From Stentor roeselii (Eukaryota > Ciliophora > Heterotrichea > Heterotrichida > Stentoridae): 64,000 nt of DNA. Where the stretch lies: positions 50,258-114,257 of the forward strand of contig RSEH01000154.1 of NCBI GenBank assembly GCA_006503475.1, written 5' to 3'. Shown one piece after another: positions 51,136-61,735 of this stretch. The number at the start of each line of letters is the position of its first letter. Within the stretch, counting starts at the first letter, position 1. The position numbers and the translations under genes were made by a program. The notes below the pieces were generated by a model. That model did not search any database, had not been told where the DNA came from, and saw nothing but the letters and a program-made list of their open reading frames with translations.

Positions 51136-51357
51136 AAGTGAATTAATTAAGTATTGTTTAAAGGATCTATTCATATAAATAGTTAGATAGTAGTGCATTT
51201 CTTATTATATTATAAAATGTTTTGAAATAGAAAATTTGTGTATATATAACAAAAATCAATTCTTTGTCAAATTTTAATCATCTTTACATTTTCCAAATAA
51301 TTCAATTAACTCCCAAATACCTCAATTGACCAACTTCCTAAACTAATCTAAACCTAA

Positions 51358-53523
51358 TTAATTTCCCCAGATTCTCTTGAAAATCTCGTAGAAATGCGAT
51401 CTGTAGAACAAATGTCCTTTAACAATATCAGTAACATCATAATTCTTCATTCCTTTGACTTCCCCATACCCACAAGCGACAGATTTGCTGGCAATAGGAT
51501 AAACAAACCTTAAAATCGAGTCATTTTTACTAAAAACATTTGACAAATCTCCAAAGACCAATTTTTTTTTATAGTCTTCCATTCCACTAGCTTGTTCTCT
51601 GGAAGTTGCTGATCCAAAGTACATGACTTCATCAAGTAAAAAAGTTGAAAATTTGCTAAGTTCAGTCATGCAAGACGTAATAACAAGAGTCCCCAAAGAA
51701 AACCCAAAAATAGTGACACAATATCCCTTATCCAAAAAGTTCTTCTTAATAAGCTCAGCTAAATACCCCCCAGAAATGATGGCTCTCTCTGTGCTTTCCT
51801 TGAAGTCTCTTGTCGGATCCTTTTTCAAAGTCCCGAAGTAATTCTTTGCAAATTCCAGATATCCTGAAGCCTTCCACAAAAAGCAGTAAATCGAGGTGAA
51901 CGGGAATAACTGAATTATTTGTTCCCAGGACTCTACCTGGTCGTCACTTTCACTTAAGTATCCAGAAACACAGACAATGACGTGCTTTGAGTTCACGTTG
52001 TTCAGGTTTAAAAGACTGCAAAGACTTTTTGAAGTCTTTGGCAATTTTTTCGCGTTTTTAGGGTCAGGAGGGTCTTCCAAGTGAATGGTTTCTGAATTTT
52101 TCCTTTGCAATACTGAAGAGACTTCTTCATCGATGAGGCTTAGAAACATTTTCGAGTTCTTTATAGTTTTTTTGCTGGTGGGCTTGTTGATTTCAAATAA
52201 AGGGAATTTTGTTGAAATATTTTGAAGAATTTCTCGAGCTATTGGGCTGTACCCGTTGTTCAGAGACCCTGAGAGTTGAGTGGTGTCGATTGATCTGAGG
52301 AGATAAACGTCTTCTGAAAGAAGTAAAAAGCAAGCGATGTAAATTTCTACTCTTTTATCGAAATTTATATCTTTCCACTTAGTTTCTGTGATGTCTGATG
52401 GATTTATATTGAGACCGAAAGCTTTTTCTATCAAGAACTTGGTGACAGGCTTGTATATTTTGGGACTCGCTCCAGAAGAAAGTTGAATGACTCCGAAAGC
52501 GTTTTCAATTGAATCTTTGAGAGATTCGTTATCTGCTTCGAATTCCTTGAAATCAGTTGTTTTGTTTTTGATGACAACTTTACTGAACTTCTCAAACTCG
52601 AACGATCCTTTGAATAAAAGCTGATCCTTGATGAAAGGGATAAGTTTGCCGATATTTGGAATGTCTATGTCGAGTTCTTGTAAAATCTGGTCTTCACTCA
52701 TCTCTTTCAAGTTTTTGATCTTCATTATTTCTTCGAATTCAAAAATATTGAAGCTTTTTTTGGCTTTTAGGAAGTCTCTGATCTTTACGGAAACATCGAG
52801 GTTTCTTCGCAGAAGAAGTTCTTCAAGGTAATAGTTGTAAAACTTTTTCTCAAGCATCGAAATTATTCCTTCTTTAGTTGTTTCTGCAAACTCTTGCCAT
52901 CCTTCGTGGTCTTCGTTACAGTAGGCATCTATTTGAGCCAAAATATCATTGGGCATATTCGGGATTCCTTCTGATTCGATTGATTCGTTTGTCGCTTTTG
53001 AGACAAGCTTTTTTGCACGCAATTTTAGATTCTTTGTGAATCTATCTATGGTTAGTTTGAATCTTTTGAGGAAAGTGTTGCGGATGAGATCTTCATCATA
53101 GCTGAATTGTTGAATTTCAAGCCATTTAAGGTAGTATTTTTCAGCGAGATCGGATTTTTTTAAGTTCTGGTATACCAATCCTAAATTTCTATATGTTAAG
53201 GCTAAGTCGGCACTGTTTTTACCGTAGTTGCGCTCTTGTAATTTAGAACTCTCCAAATAATACTTTTCTGCTGAATTCCAATTTCCTTGATCTACTGAAT
53301 TTTGAGCAAGACCTTCGAGTTCCTCTAATCGCTTTAAATCATTTTCAGTAGATATGCTAATGTCGATTTCTGCTTCATTGTTGGGTTCTCTATCTAATTC
53401 TTGTTTCAATTCGCCTGAAATTCCTTCAGCTAGTTCTCTTCTAGAAGCATCTGTAAGGTGTGCATTATTTTCTTTTTTTGAAGCGCTAATTTTGTGTTCA
53501 GGTTTAGATGAACAGCAACCCAT
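51358..53523 (-). CDS. Acylated TPR protein with DUF726/TMCO4-type alpha/beta-hydrolase domain
   Basis: 721 residues, ATG at 53521-53523. The N-terminus MGCCSSKP fits myristoylation at Gly2 and palmitoylation at Cys3/4. Residues ~65-140 carry TPR units (NWNSAEKYYLESSKLQERN, ALTYRNLGLVYQNLKKSDLA). A long helical middle follows. The C-terminal ~210 residues match the DUF726/TMCO4 hydrolase: VIVCVSGYLS, nucleophile elbow GFSLG (Ser), NVFSKNDSILRF (Asp region) and VTDIVKGHLFY (His). All three triad elements appear present. TPR plus this hydrolase plus dual acylation is not a layout I recognise. A membrane-tethered lipase or esterase is likely; substrate unknown. Confidence 0.82.
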   Translation of the reverse strand: MGCCSSKPEHKISASKKENNAHLTDASRRELAEGISGELKQELDREPNNEAEIDISISTENDLKRLEELEGLAQNSVDQGNWNSAEKYYLESSKLQERNYGKNSADLALTYRNLGLVYQNLKKSDLAEKYYLKWLEIQQFSYDEDLIRNTFLKRFKLTIDRFTKNLKLRAKKLVSKATNESIESEGIPNMPNDILAQIDAYCNEDHEGWQEFAETTKEGIISMLEKKFYNYYLEELLLRRNLDVSVKIRDFLKAKKSFNIFEFEEIMKIKNLKEMSEDQILQELDIDIPNIGKLIPFIKDQLLFKGSFEFEKFSKVVIKNKTTDFKEFEADNESLKDSIENAFGVIQLSSGASPKIYKPVTKFLIEKAFGLNINPSDITETKWKDINFDKRVEIYIACFLLLSEDVYLLRSIDTTQLSGSLNNGYSPIAREILQNISTKFPLFEINKPTSKKTIKNSKMFLSLIDEEVSSVLQRKNSETIHLEDPPDPKNAKKLPKTSKSLCSLLNLNNVNSKHVIVCVSGYLSESDDQVESWEQIIQLFPFTSIYCFLWKASGYLEFAKNYFGTLKKDPTRDFKESTERAIISGGYLAELIKKNFLDKGYCVTIFGFSLGTLVITSCMTELSKFSTFLLDEVMYFGSATSREQASGMEDYKKKLVFGDLSNVFSKNDSILRFVYPIASKSVACGYGEVKGMKNYDVTDIVKGHLFYRSHFYEIFKRIWGN

Positions 53524-54049
53524 ATTTATTATCAGTGTCTACTTTTAGAAATCTATCAATCAGAGAGAAGAAACAAATAATAAAGATTATTGTGCTCTCC
53601 TTTCTCACTAACTAAAGTTTTAAACCCATAATATATGAAAGATTGATCTAATATTACTTCAGATTTAAGTTAATTAAGATTTTATTGGACAAATTATTTA
53701 GATCTCACTCAGAAAGTTGAATATGAGCAATTTCTTTATATTATTCAAATCTTTTTTACTTAATTTCTGGTTAATCAGTAATACTTGAAAACATTAAGTA
53801 TTTAACATTCTTATCACATCTTTTTGATAACTATTACTTTACATAGAATGAATTTAAATTCTAATTCCAAAGTTCAAAAATGATATAATAAAAAATCGTA
53901 GATCAATTCTAATTAATATAGACAGCTAAGAATTAATAAAAATATAGACAATCTAAAAATGGAATAAATATATATCTAAATATACTGTAATTTTTTAAAA
54001 TTTTAAAGAACTGAAATCTGCTAGGAACCAACTTCGTTAAATTTATTTC
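53524..54049. other. AT-rich spacer
   Basis: Upstream of the TPR-hydrolase gene and before the ABC pseudogene. Nothing supported. Confidence 0.45.
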
Positions 54050-57000
54050 AAATGAGCAACTTCCCAAGTTTACTATCAATTTCCTTAAAATGAAAAAAGT
54101 TTTAGATCTCGAGTTTCCTTTTTTAAGGAAAAGTTGACCGAAAAAACTCCTTAACTGTAAATCCAGAAAGAACTCAGCCTAATTGTTTTGGAAAGTTCAA
54201 GAACTATTCCATTCTTCCTTGTTATTTGAATATTAGAAAAATTAAGTAAAATTTCTTTATTTTGGATGCTAGACACAGAATCTCTAAATAAATGGAATCT
54301 GGCAGTTTTTAAATTTCTAAAAGAATTTCATTCTTCAGATATTCAGATTTATTAATGAAAAAATCATGAATTTATTACAATATAAATCAAATCAATCATC
54401 GTTTAGAACATAAAAATAGCTTGAACAGTTCTAAAGGAGTTTTAACAATAGTTTTGCACTTTCCAGTATCTCATTTGCTCATGAAATGCATATCAGTTCA
54501 AACTGTAAAATTTTTCTAGCTTCAGATAAGAGACTGAATATGTTTAATGTTTTACTAGATGGAATCAAGGTCATAAGGTTTAATGGTTGGGAAAGTCTTT
54601 ATCTTTACAAAGTTCTTGAATTGCGGGTCAATGAACTATCTTTAATAAAATACAAAACTTTTTTTTTATTTTTGTATAGCACTTTCAATGCAGAATCAAT
54701 AAGAGTGATTTTGCTCATAACGTTCTCTACCTATTCACTTCTTCGAAACGAATTCGAGCCTGCAAAAATCTTTGGTTCAAGAACTGATTTAATATTGTGA
54801 AATGGGATTATAACATCAACTGAGTTACAAGGGATTTTTAGTTGTTTTACTATCAAAATTGCATTTAAGAGGTTTTCAAGTATATTCTTAGAACATGAGA
54901 AGCCTGAAAATTTCGTTGAATCAAGTAATTCACATTCGATCGATGTAAAAGCAGTTCATTTTTCTATAATTACGAAGATCATCGACTCAATAATAATTTC
55001 TGTTGTGCAACAAATCTCAGTAGGTTCGAACTCAGCCAAATCAATTTACCTTTTCAAAAGGAGAGTTGCTGGTCATAACAGGTGATGTTGGCTAGCGGGA
55101 AGTCTTCTTTACTGCTAGCACTTCTACAAGAACTAATCTGTATCTAAGGAACAGTTAAATCGAAGGAAGTGTTTTTTACACTTCACAGCATCCATGGCTC
55201 GTAGAAGGAAGTACCAGAAAGAATATTTCAATAGGAAAAGAATTTAAATAAAAGCTTTACAAGAAAATCATTCGCGCTTGTGCCCTTGAAAAGATTTATC
55301 AGGGGAGTCAACAGTTTGTGAGTCATAAAATTTGGAGAATTAGAAACAAGATAAGTGGAGGCAAATGGCCAGAGTTAGCCAGAGCTCTTTACGCTGATAG
55401 CGATATTTACTTGCAAGATGATCCTTTTAGTGCTATCGACTTAAATCTGCAGAATCAGTAGTTTAAGTCCTGCATCGAAAAAGAAAAGTATCGTTGTTGC
55501 TACAATCAACCTTCTTTTCTAAGAAATGCTGATAAATTTTACTGCTTTATCAGGGTACTCAGATTTCTTTAGAGACTTTCAGCAGTATTTAGAAGCCACT
55601 GATTCTGGGATCCACAAATCGCTTAGATTTGAGAAAAAGAAGTTGGTTCATAAATTGTCTCATAGGCCAAGTATCAATTTTCAATCATTTTCTAATTCGG
55701 AATTAAGCTTAAAAAAAGAGGACTTGAAAATAACTTGACTTCCAGGAATGTACTCAAAAGTATTAGATTTTCGGATTCAAAAACTGTTTGAAATTTTTTT
55801 GATGTTTTTGGTTCTTTCTATTGCTCAGGTCTCTAGTTTTCACTAATCTGGCACTTTAAGATTTGGATTATTTCCCCAAATAGTCAAAATTTACCGATAA
55901 TTGGAATACTTGTCACCAGTTTTATGTGTTTTCTTATTCAAAAGAAGCATCTCACTTCATTTCCCTTTAATTTCTAGTTCGAAAAATCTTCATAATCTTT
56001 CAATAAGCCGCTTTATTTTCATAAGTTTATTCCAAATCGATAAAATTGGTATCAATCAGATCCAAAAACGATTTTCCAAAGACCTAAATATAACCGATCA
56101 AGAAATCCTTAACAAATTAGAAGAATTTCTAATAATGTCAGTAATTCTGTGCAACATTAATATTCTCCATAATAATATCCCCATTCCAGCTAATAACATC
56201 ACTATTAGTGATCCTCTACATTGCATTCCTTCTAAATTCTTAATTAAAGTGCTTAAAGACATTCGAAAATTTGACATTAACACCCACCTTCAAATCGTAG
56301 CATCAATCGGCAACTCAATATCTGGGTTTGCATTAATCCGTTGTTTCCACTCAGAGGATTTTTTCACAAAAGAAATCATATCAAAAGTATTGAAAAACAT
56401 GTCAGCCTACCTGACATCGAAACTGATGTACCTTTGATTATTCAACTATTTATACATCGGGCCAATATTGTGAATATCGCAATTATGGTCTTTTTTGTTC
56501 TTTACCGCGATTCAATCGATGCAGAAACAGCAGCGATAGGTATCAGCTATAGTATTTCAATGTTAGCAGTGATTGTAACCTCTTTAGAAAGTTAATTAAA
56601 TTCGACTGCTCTTTAGTTTCAAGACTGTAGGAGTTGCAAGACAGAATCCCTGAGGATGTTTCAGGAGTTCCGTTTAATATTAAAAATGGAAACATCGAGT
56701 TTGAAAACGTGTTTTTAAAATACGACTCTAGAGCCGATTTTACATTTAAGATTTTAATATCTCTTTCACAGCTCTTAGTAAAACTGGGATTCTTGGCAGG
56801 AGAGGTGCGGGAAAATCTACAAATTTTAACGTGGTTTTCATAACGGTGGATTCCTTGGCTGGTGTTAGGGCTGTAATTACCCCTGTGCATGATCTAAGGG
56901 TCCAAAAGGGCTGAATATCTTTAAAATATTTTAAATGACAAGTTCTGATTTTTTCAAATTTGAAAGGAAACTAAATAATCGTACTTAGTCATAACTTGTG

Positions 57001-57890
57001 TTTTATGTGATAATATAGAATTGGATTATCTGTAATATTAGTATAGATTTGCAGACAAAAAGGAGTTATGACTAAAATTCATTATTTTGATTCGATTTAA
57101 ACTCAAAAAAAATTCACCTATACATAAAATTTTTAGAGAGGAAGGGATGAAATATCTAATAAAATTATTTTCCTGAAGTTTACCCTATAATTTGCGATTG
57201 ATTTTCTATTTTATAAAAAATTATAGAGAACCTAACATCCTTCCTTTATTTCTATAGATTAGAGACCTATCTGAAAATAAGAACTTAGAGTACCTACACT
57301 GGTATAAGGATGGTTGGGTACTAATCGATGGGGTTGATATTCGATATATTGATTTGGATAGACTTCGAAAGCATATCATTGCGATTCCTCAAGAACCTGT
57401 CTTGTTCGGAGCCAGTATTAGGTTCAAACTCGGCGTGCATTCAAAATTCGATGATGAAGAACTGAAAAAAAAAATTAACAGAGCTCAAGTTGGATAAGTT
57501 ACTTTGTGGGCTTGGAAACGATCTCGATAAAAATCTTGCTGAAGTTGATTTGAACTTGCCAATTAACAGAAGAAGCTGTTTTTAGTTGCTAGAGCCTGTG
57601 TTAATATGGGAAAAGTGCTATTTGTTGATGAGGCTACTGCAACTATTGATTGAGCTTTGGAAAGGTTGGTGAATCTCAAAATTTGGAGCTGCTTTGATAA
57701 TAAGACTTTTATTATAATTGCTCATAAACTTAAAAGTGTCGTTTTTTGTGATTCGGCTGTGTTTTTGCAAGATGGAAGTGTTAAAGAAGAGGGAAAAATT
57801 GAAACATTGATCGCTGATTCTAGGTAAAATTTTAATGAAATGATTGCACTTTTAGATAATGAAGAAATGAAGAGTTTTTTGAATGCTTGA
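54050..57890 (+). pseudogene. Decayed ABCC-type (MRP-like) ABC transporter
   Basis: Broken by many stops and frameshifts, but the order of a full transporter is clear. TMD1: DKRLNMFNVLLDGIKVIRFN at ~54527. NBD1: Walker A GDVG(tag)GKSSLLLALLQ at ~55085-55130 with a frameshift, signature SGGK..ELARALYADSD and Walker B IYLQDDPFSAIDL at ~55350-55440. TMD2: FSKDLNITDQEILNKLEEF at ~56070 and onward. NBD2: Walker A GILGRRGAGKST at ~56790, Q-loop region [27 protein letters not shown] at ~57330-57415, Walker B FVDEATATID at ~57620 and the H-loop IIIAHKL. Some 400 bases too many lie between NBD2 Walker A and the Q-loop. The 3.8-kb span fits a ~1280-residue short MRP. The 5' limit is approximate. Not functional as it stands. 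Confidence 0.88.
56860..57290. other. ~400-bp AT-rich insertion inside NBD2 of the ABC pseudogene
   Basis: Walker A (ends ~56823) and the Q-loop segment (from ~57310) should be ~25 residues apart but are ~490 bases apart. The intervening DNA is AT-rich with stops in all frames. A tggtgttagggctg stretch at ~56860 holds ten bases (GGTGTTAGGG) identical to the telomere repeat. No terminal repeats recognised. Confidence 0.55.
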
Positions 57891-57996
57891 AATTGAGAAA
57901 AAATTCAGGTTAGGATTTATAGTTTAGGAATAATTTTTGAATAGATGTTTGAAATACTTAGAATTTATGATGGATTCCTATTTTTAATCTGTTAAC

Positions 57997-59322
57997 TTAT
58001 TTAGGTATGTTTAGATGGTTCAATAAAAATGCCTCCAAATTTACTTCAGAATCAAAGTCAGAGGTTAATGTCTCAAGCAGTAACTTTATATCTCTAATAT
58101 GGTCAAATACGTTGCATTCTGCAGATATTCCGGAATTATAAAAAAATATTTCTTTTTCTTTATAATTTCCAACTGTATTCAGTAGCAAACTTTCAACTGA
58201 GTTGGCAATAAGTTTCACTAAATCATCAAGATCTTTTTCCGAATGTTCACTTTGAATAATTATTTTCTTTATTTTTGGATATTTTTGGTCAATCGATTCT
58301 TTTATTTCTTCAGGACTAACAAGATAAAAAACCTCCAAAACAAGAATTTTGAACCCTTTATAAGCCGCTATGAAAGAATAACAGTTTTGATCTTCAAATG
58401 GTAAGCTCAAGAAATTTTGATATGCTGTTTCATAGTCTTTATTAATTAGATTTCTTACCATTTGAATCAGCTCAGCTTGGCCAGTTAATGGAGGTCCTCC
58501 ACAGTATATCCCCAGAACTTTAGACCCTAAGGAAGACCCTGTCATGATTGGAGAGCCCGACATTCCCGATGTTGAAGAAAGTTCAAGCTCTGCTAACCCT
58601 GTTTCTGATAACCTTAGCAGTCCTTCCGAAATAACTTGAGTTTTGAAATTATGGAATCCTTCTTTTATTTTTGAGTCCAGGTCTATGATATCTATTCTTT
58701 CAGGTAGCATATAATTGATATTACGATTTCCTGTGGGATACCCTGAAATAAGAACCTTTTTCAACTCATAATCTCTAACTTCTTCTTTATCAGCAATTTG
58801 TAGCACTGGAAAGTCTAAGCATTCATCAAAGTCAGGAACCTTTGGTTTATAAAACTGATTAAACTGAAATATTGCCAATACAGCGACGTCATTGGGTAAG
58901 CAGTATGGTTTGAAGTGGTTTGAAATTTGCACTGAACTAAGTTTTGATTGGAATTCAAGTACTGGGCTACAGGAAAAACTCGTCACAAAATTATCTGAAT
59001 CATCATGGAAATTAATATCAGGATCAAAAGATACAAACATATCTTGGTTTTTCTCTTTTGTTACTAAATTATAAGCCACATGGAAATTGGTTAGCCCGAA
59101 TGCTATCACTCTTTTATTTCCAATGTGTATTATTCCTCTAGGTTTACAAAATACGAAGCATGTTCCAGAAGGAAAGACTTTTCCGATTGACCATTTTAAA
59201 AGTTCGTCTTCAGCTTTCAAGAGTTTTGTAACCTTATTAGGATCAAAATGTTCAGCTAAAAATTGCTGTCTCAATGCAACATCAAAGCAGTGAAAAGGCA
59301 TACGATCAGAGAAATCATCCAT
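57997..59322 (-). CDS. Trypsin-like serine peptidase (chymotrypsin fold)
   Basis: 441 residues, ATG at 59320-59322. A peptidase domain ~45-290 has all three catalytic elements: His in GLTNFHVAYN, Asp in LPNDVAVLAIF and Ser in TSGMSGSPIM, in HtrA/Deg-like contexts. A C-terminal ~150-residue helical region follows without a recognised PDZ domain. No signal peptide or TM, so it looks cytosolic or nuclear. It is the last intact gene before the telomere, lying between two pseudogenes. Such PDZ-less trypsin-like proteins are common in ciliates and fungi, usually of unknown role. Confidence 0.88.
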   Translation of the reverse strand: MDDFSDRMPFHCFDVALRQQFLAEHFDPNKVTKLLKAEDELLKWSIGKVFPSGTCFVFCKPRGIIHIGNKRVIAFGLTNFHVAYNLVTKEKNQDMFVSFDPDINFHDDSDNFVTSFSCSPVLEFQSKLSSVQISNHFKPYCLPNDVAVLAIFQFNQFYKPKVPDFDECLDFPVLQIADKEEVRDYELKKVLISGYPTGNRNINYMLPERIDIIDLDSKIKEGFHNFKTQVISEGLLRLSETGLAELELSSTSGMSGSPIMTGSSLGSKVLGIYCGGPPLTGQAELIQMVRNLINKDYETAYQNFLSLPFEDQNCYSFIAAYKGFKILVLEVFYLVSPEEIKESIDQKYPKIKKIIIQSEHSEKDLDDLVKLIANSVESLLLNTVGNYKEKEIFFYNSGISAECNVFDHIRDIKLLLETLTSDFDSEVNLEAFLLNHLNIPK

Positions 59323-59513
59323 ATTATTATAAAGAATTTATTTAACTAAAGAAATGTCTATATTTTAGTAAAGTTTTACCTATTTATCTAGACTAAATCA
59401 CTCATAAAATAATACAAGACTTTATAAACTGAATTAACAGAAAACTCCACCAGAAAAATACTTTTCACTTTTGAATTCCTACATCATATTCCATTCAAAT
59501 AGTCTAAAATCAA
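59323..59513. other. Spacer upstream of the protease gene
   Basis: AT-rich divergent spacer; no element identified. Confidence 0.35.
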
Positions 59514-60300
59514 AATCTTTCTCAAATAACATTGGAAGAAATAACTCAACAAGACCTGGAACAAGTTGCCTTCATCTTTAACCAAATCAAAATTTTCCTA
59601 AGAACTCGTGAGATCTCATCAACGCGATCACTTTCAGACGACCTAGAAGAAGCTGTGACCAACACAATGTCGGACATCTTGACAAAATCTGCAAGACCAC
59701 AGTGCAGAGTCCCTGCAACTTCACATAATAATCAGTCAGTACAATTTTTTTCAAATTCTGAGCAGAAAAAATGTCTCTGACTCAAGAAGACGAAGCAAGT
59801 TCGATTTGGAACCAGATTTTTTCAAGGTAGAAAAAATCTTCCAACAAGTCCATTTGCTTGTAACTGGCTGAGCAACCTTTAAAGATACAGGAAGAGTTGG
59901 AAATAAGTAAAAAGAACAAGAATTGGTTTTCCAGGCCGCTGAAGAGCTGGTAAGAACTACTATGGTCTTGACTTAAGCACGTGACATGTTAAAAGTGGAA
60001 CTTGATAAAGAAAATTCAAGGAACTATTAGTCAACTTGAAGAGGAAAGCAAGACGTATTTGGAAAAATTCATAAAACTTTTTAAATGTCCCGCTGAAAAC
60101 TTTCTTCCTACCCCTCCGATTGCTAAGAAAGTGGTCAGAGAAGTTAATCCTTTTAATAGTATGAGCTGCTTCACTAAGTTGGTTGTTTTTCCTATTGTCA
60201 AGGATCTCACTTAGAAACAGATGAAGGACTTTATTTAAGAACTTTACCTGGCTAATTCGAAATATGATATTAAGTGCAATGAGACAAAATTAAGATAGAA
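59514..60300 (+). pseudogene. Decayed gene, probably helical/coiled-coil protein
   Basis: The frame from ~59514 reads LEEITQQDLEQVAFIFNQIK.. for ~85 codons without an ATG, and after stops and a frameshift continues as IQGTISQLEEESKTYLEKFI.., LPTPPIAKKVVREVNPFN.. and finally KQMKDFI*ELYLANSKYD. Composition is coding-like, but I count at least five stops or shifts. Family not recognised. Confidence 0.6.
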
Positions 60301-60841
60301 ACCCTTGCCTTAGGATGATTATACAGAATAAATAATGATATTATTAATAATGAAAGTAAGTAAAAATTCTTATATTATCAAACGAGTTTTGGGTGATTTA
60401 TAAATTACAGCCAGGGTTGAATGAAGGTTCGAGTAAACTATGCTGAAATATTAAAATTTTGACATTTTTAATAGATCTAGAAAATGGAGAGATTTCGCTG
60501 TTAGAGTCATACTTTTAAACAACGTTTGAGATAACTGAACATAATAAAGAACAAGATTTAGGATATCATGCCCTTTATTTTGGAAAACTCATGCAAATAT
60601 TAAGTCTTCCGAATTTGGTTAATACAGAACTTGACAAACTTTATAAATTTTAATAAAAATATATACTTTGATGAAGAGGTTAAGACCTCGAAAGAATGCA
60701 TTTGAACGATAATAAAATTTTAATTAGTATTATATTCAGATATTTAAAATCAAACCTTCTCTAAATTATTAAAAAGTAAAATCAACAGGAATTAACTTCT
60801 CAGTCTTTCTTTTGTTCATATTAAATTTGATTGATATATAA
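60301..60841. other. Subtelomeric AT-rich spacer
   Basis: Stops in all frames; nothing supported. Confidence 0.4.
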
Positions 60842-61735
60842 ATGTTGCTTTTAAGTCTAATCCTTCTTCAGGTTAGTTCAAACATAGTAGAATGTAGGTT
60901 CAGCATCAACTTTGGGAAAAAATTTTGGAATTACTCAGGGAGTAACAACGATGGCTCAAATAATTTAGTTGCATCGAAGATAAAGTAAACAGGTAAAGGT
61001 GTATATTTGATTGAACAGGACACTAAAATAGAAGCCCCATTCGAATTAAATTTACCAATCAGCGTCTCTTATTTATAATTGGTGATACCAAGCGATTCAC
61101 AATACCAATTACTCTTCAGAACTAGAAATATTTTTTATAGATATCATTTAGGAAGAAAATATTGACTGATTCAGTCTAAATACATGTTACAGACAATGGA
61201 GTTGGAAATAATTTAAAATGTCCTCCTAAAAGATTTCCTGCTTCAGTTTGGTCTCTTGTAGTCTTAACTTATGATGGAATAACTTTTAGAGCTTTTATAA
61301 ATCAATATCAAAAGTAGCTTTGACCAACAATTCAAGCAATCATCAATTGGATTTCATACAAGTGTTGGGACTTTTTACTCGATTGAATTTACAGTAGTTA
61401 ACGCATTTGTGCGTAATTATATAATTAAGTCTGAAACTATTAATTACTCAAATTTATGAGTAGTTCAGAAATGACTTGCATAGTTCCTGGAAATTGCACC
61501 TTCTGCTCAGCTTCGGTTATTGATAACAGTCTTGGAACCGGCTGTTTGCCAACTGTTATCGATCCCTCGAATGAATCTTATTAGAACTTGTGTAGTTCAT
61601 CATCATATTGATGCACTATTACAACTAAGTACTACTGCGTTAATTCAACTAATACTTGTGGATATGACCGAATATCTTATAGATATTATAAGCAAATGCT
61701 ATCTTCTCCATATACAATAACTTATATTTCGTGAA
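60842..61735 (+). pseudogene. Decayed relative of the LamG/Cys-rich surface protein
   Basis: An ATG at 60842 opens a signal peptide-like start and then CRFSINFGKKFWNYSGSNND, which parallels the intact protein at 45.6-50.1 kb (HYKFGLNFGQVFYDYSGSGN). LamG-like pieces follow out of frame (FPASVWSLVVLTYDGITFRA against DIWGFVLMVNSQNIAKLYSN). Then comes the start of the Cys-rich part (GNCTFCSASVIDNSLGTGCL) before the similarity ends near 61735. Many stops and several frameshifts. Only the N-terminal fifth is present, so it is truncated as well as mutated. The copy is too diverged to be a recent duplicate. Confidence 0.82.
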
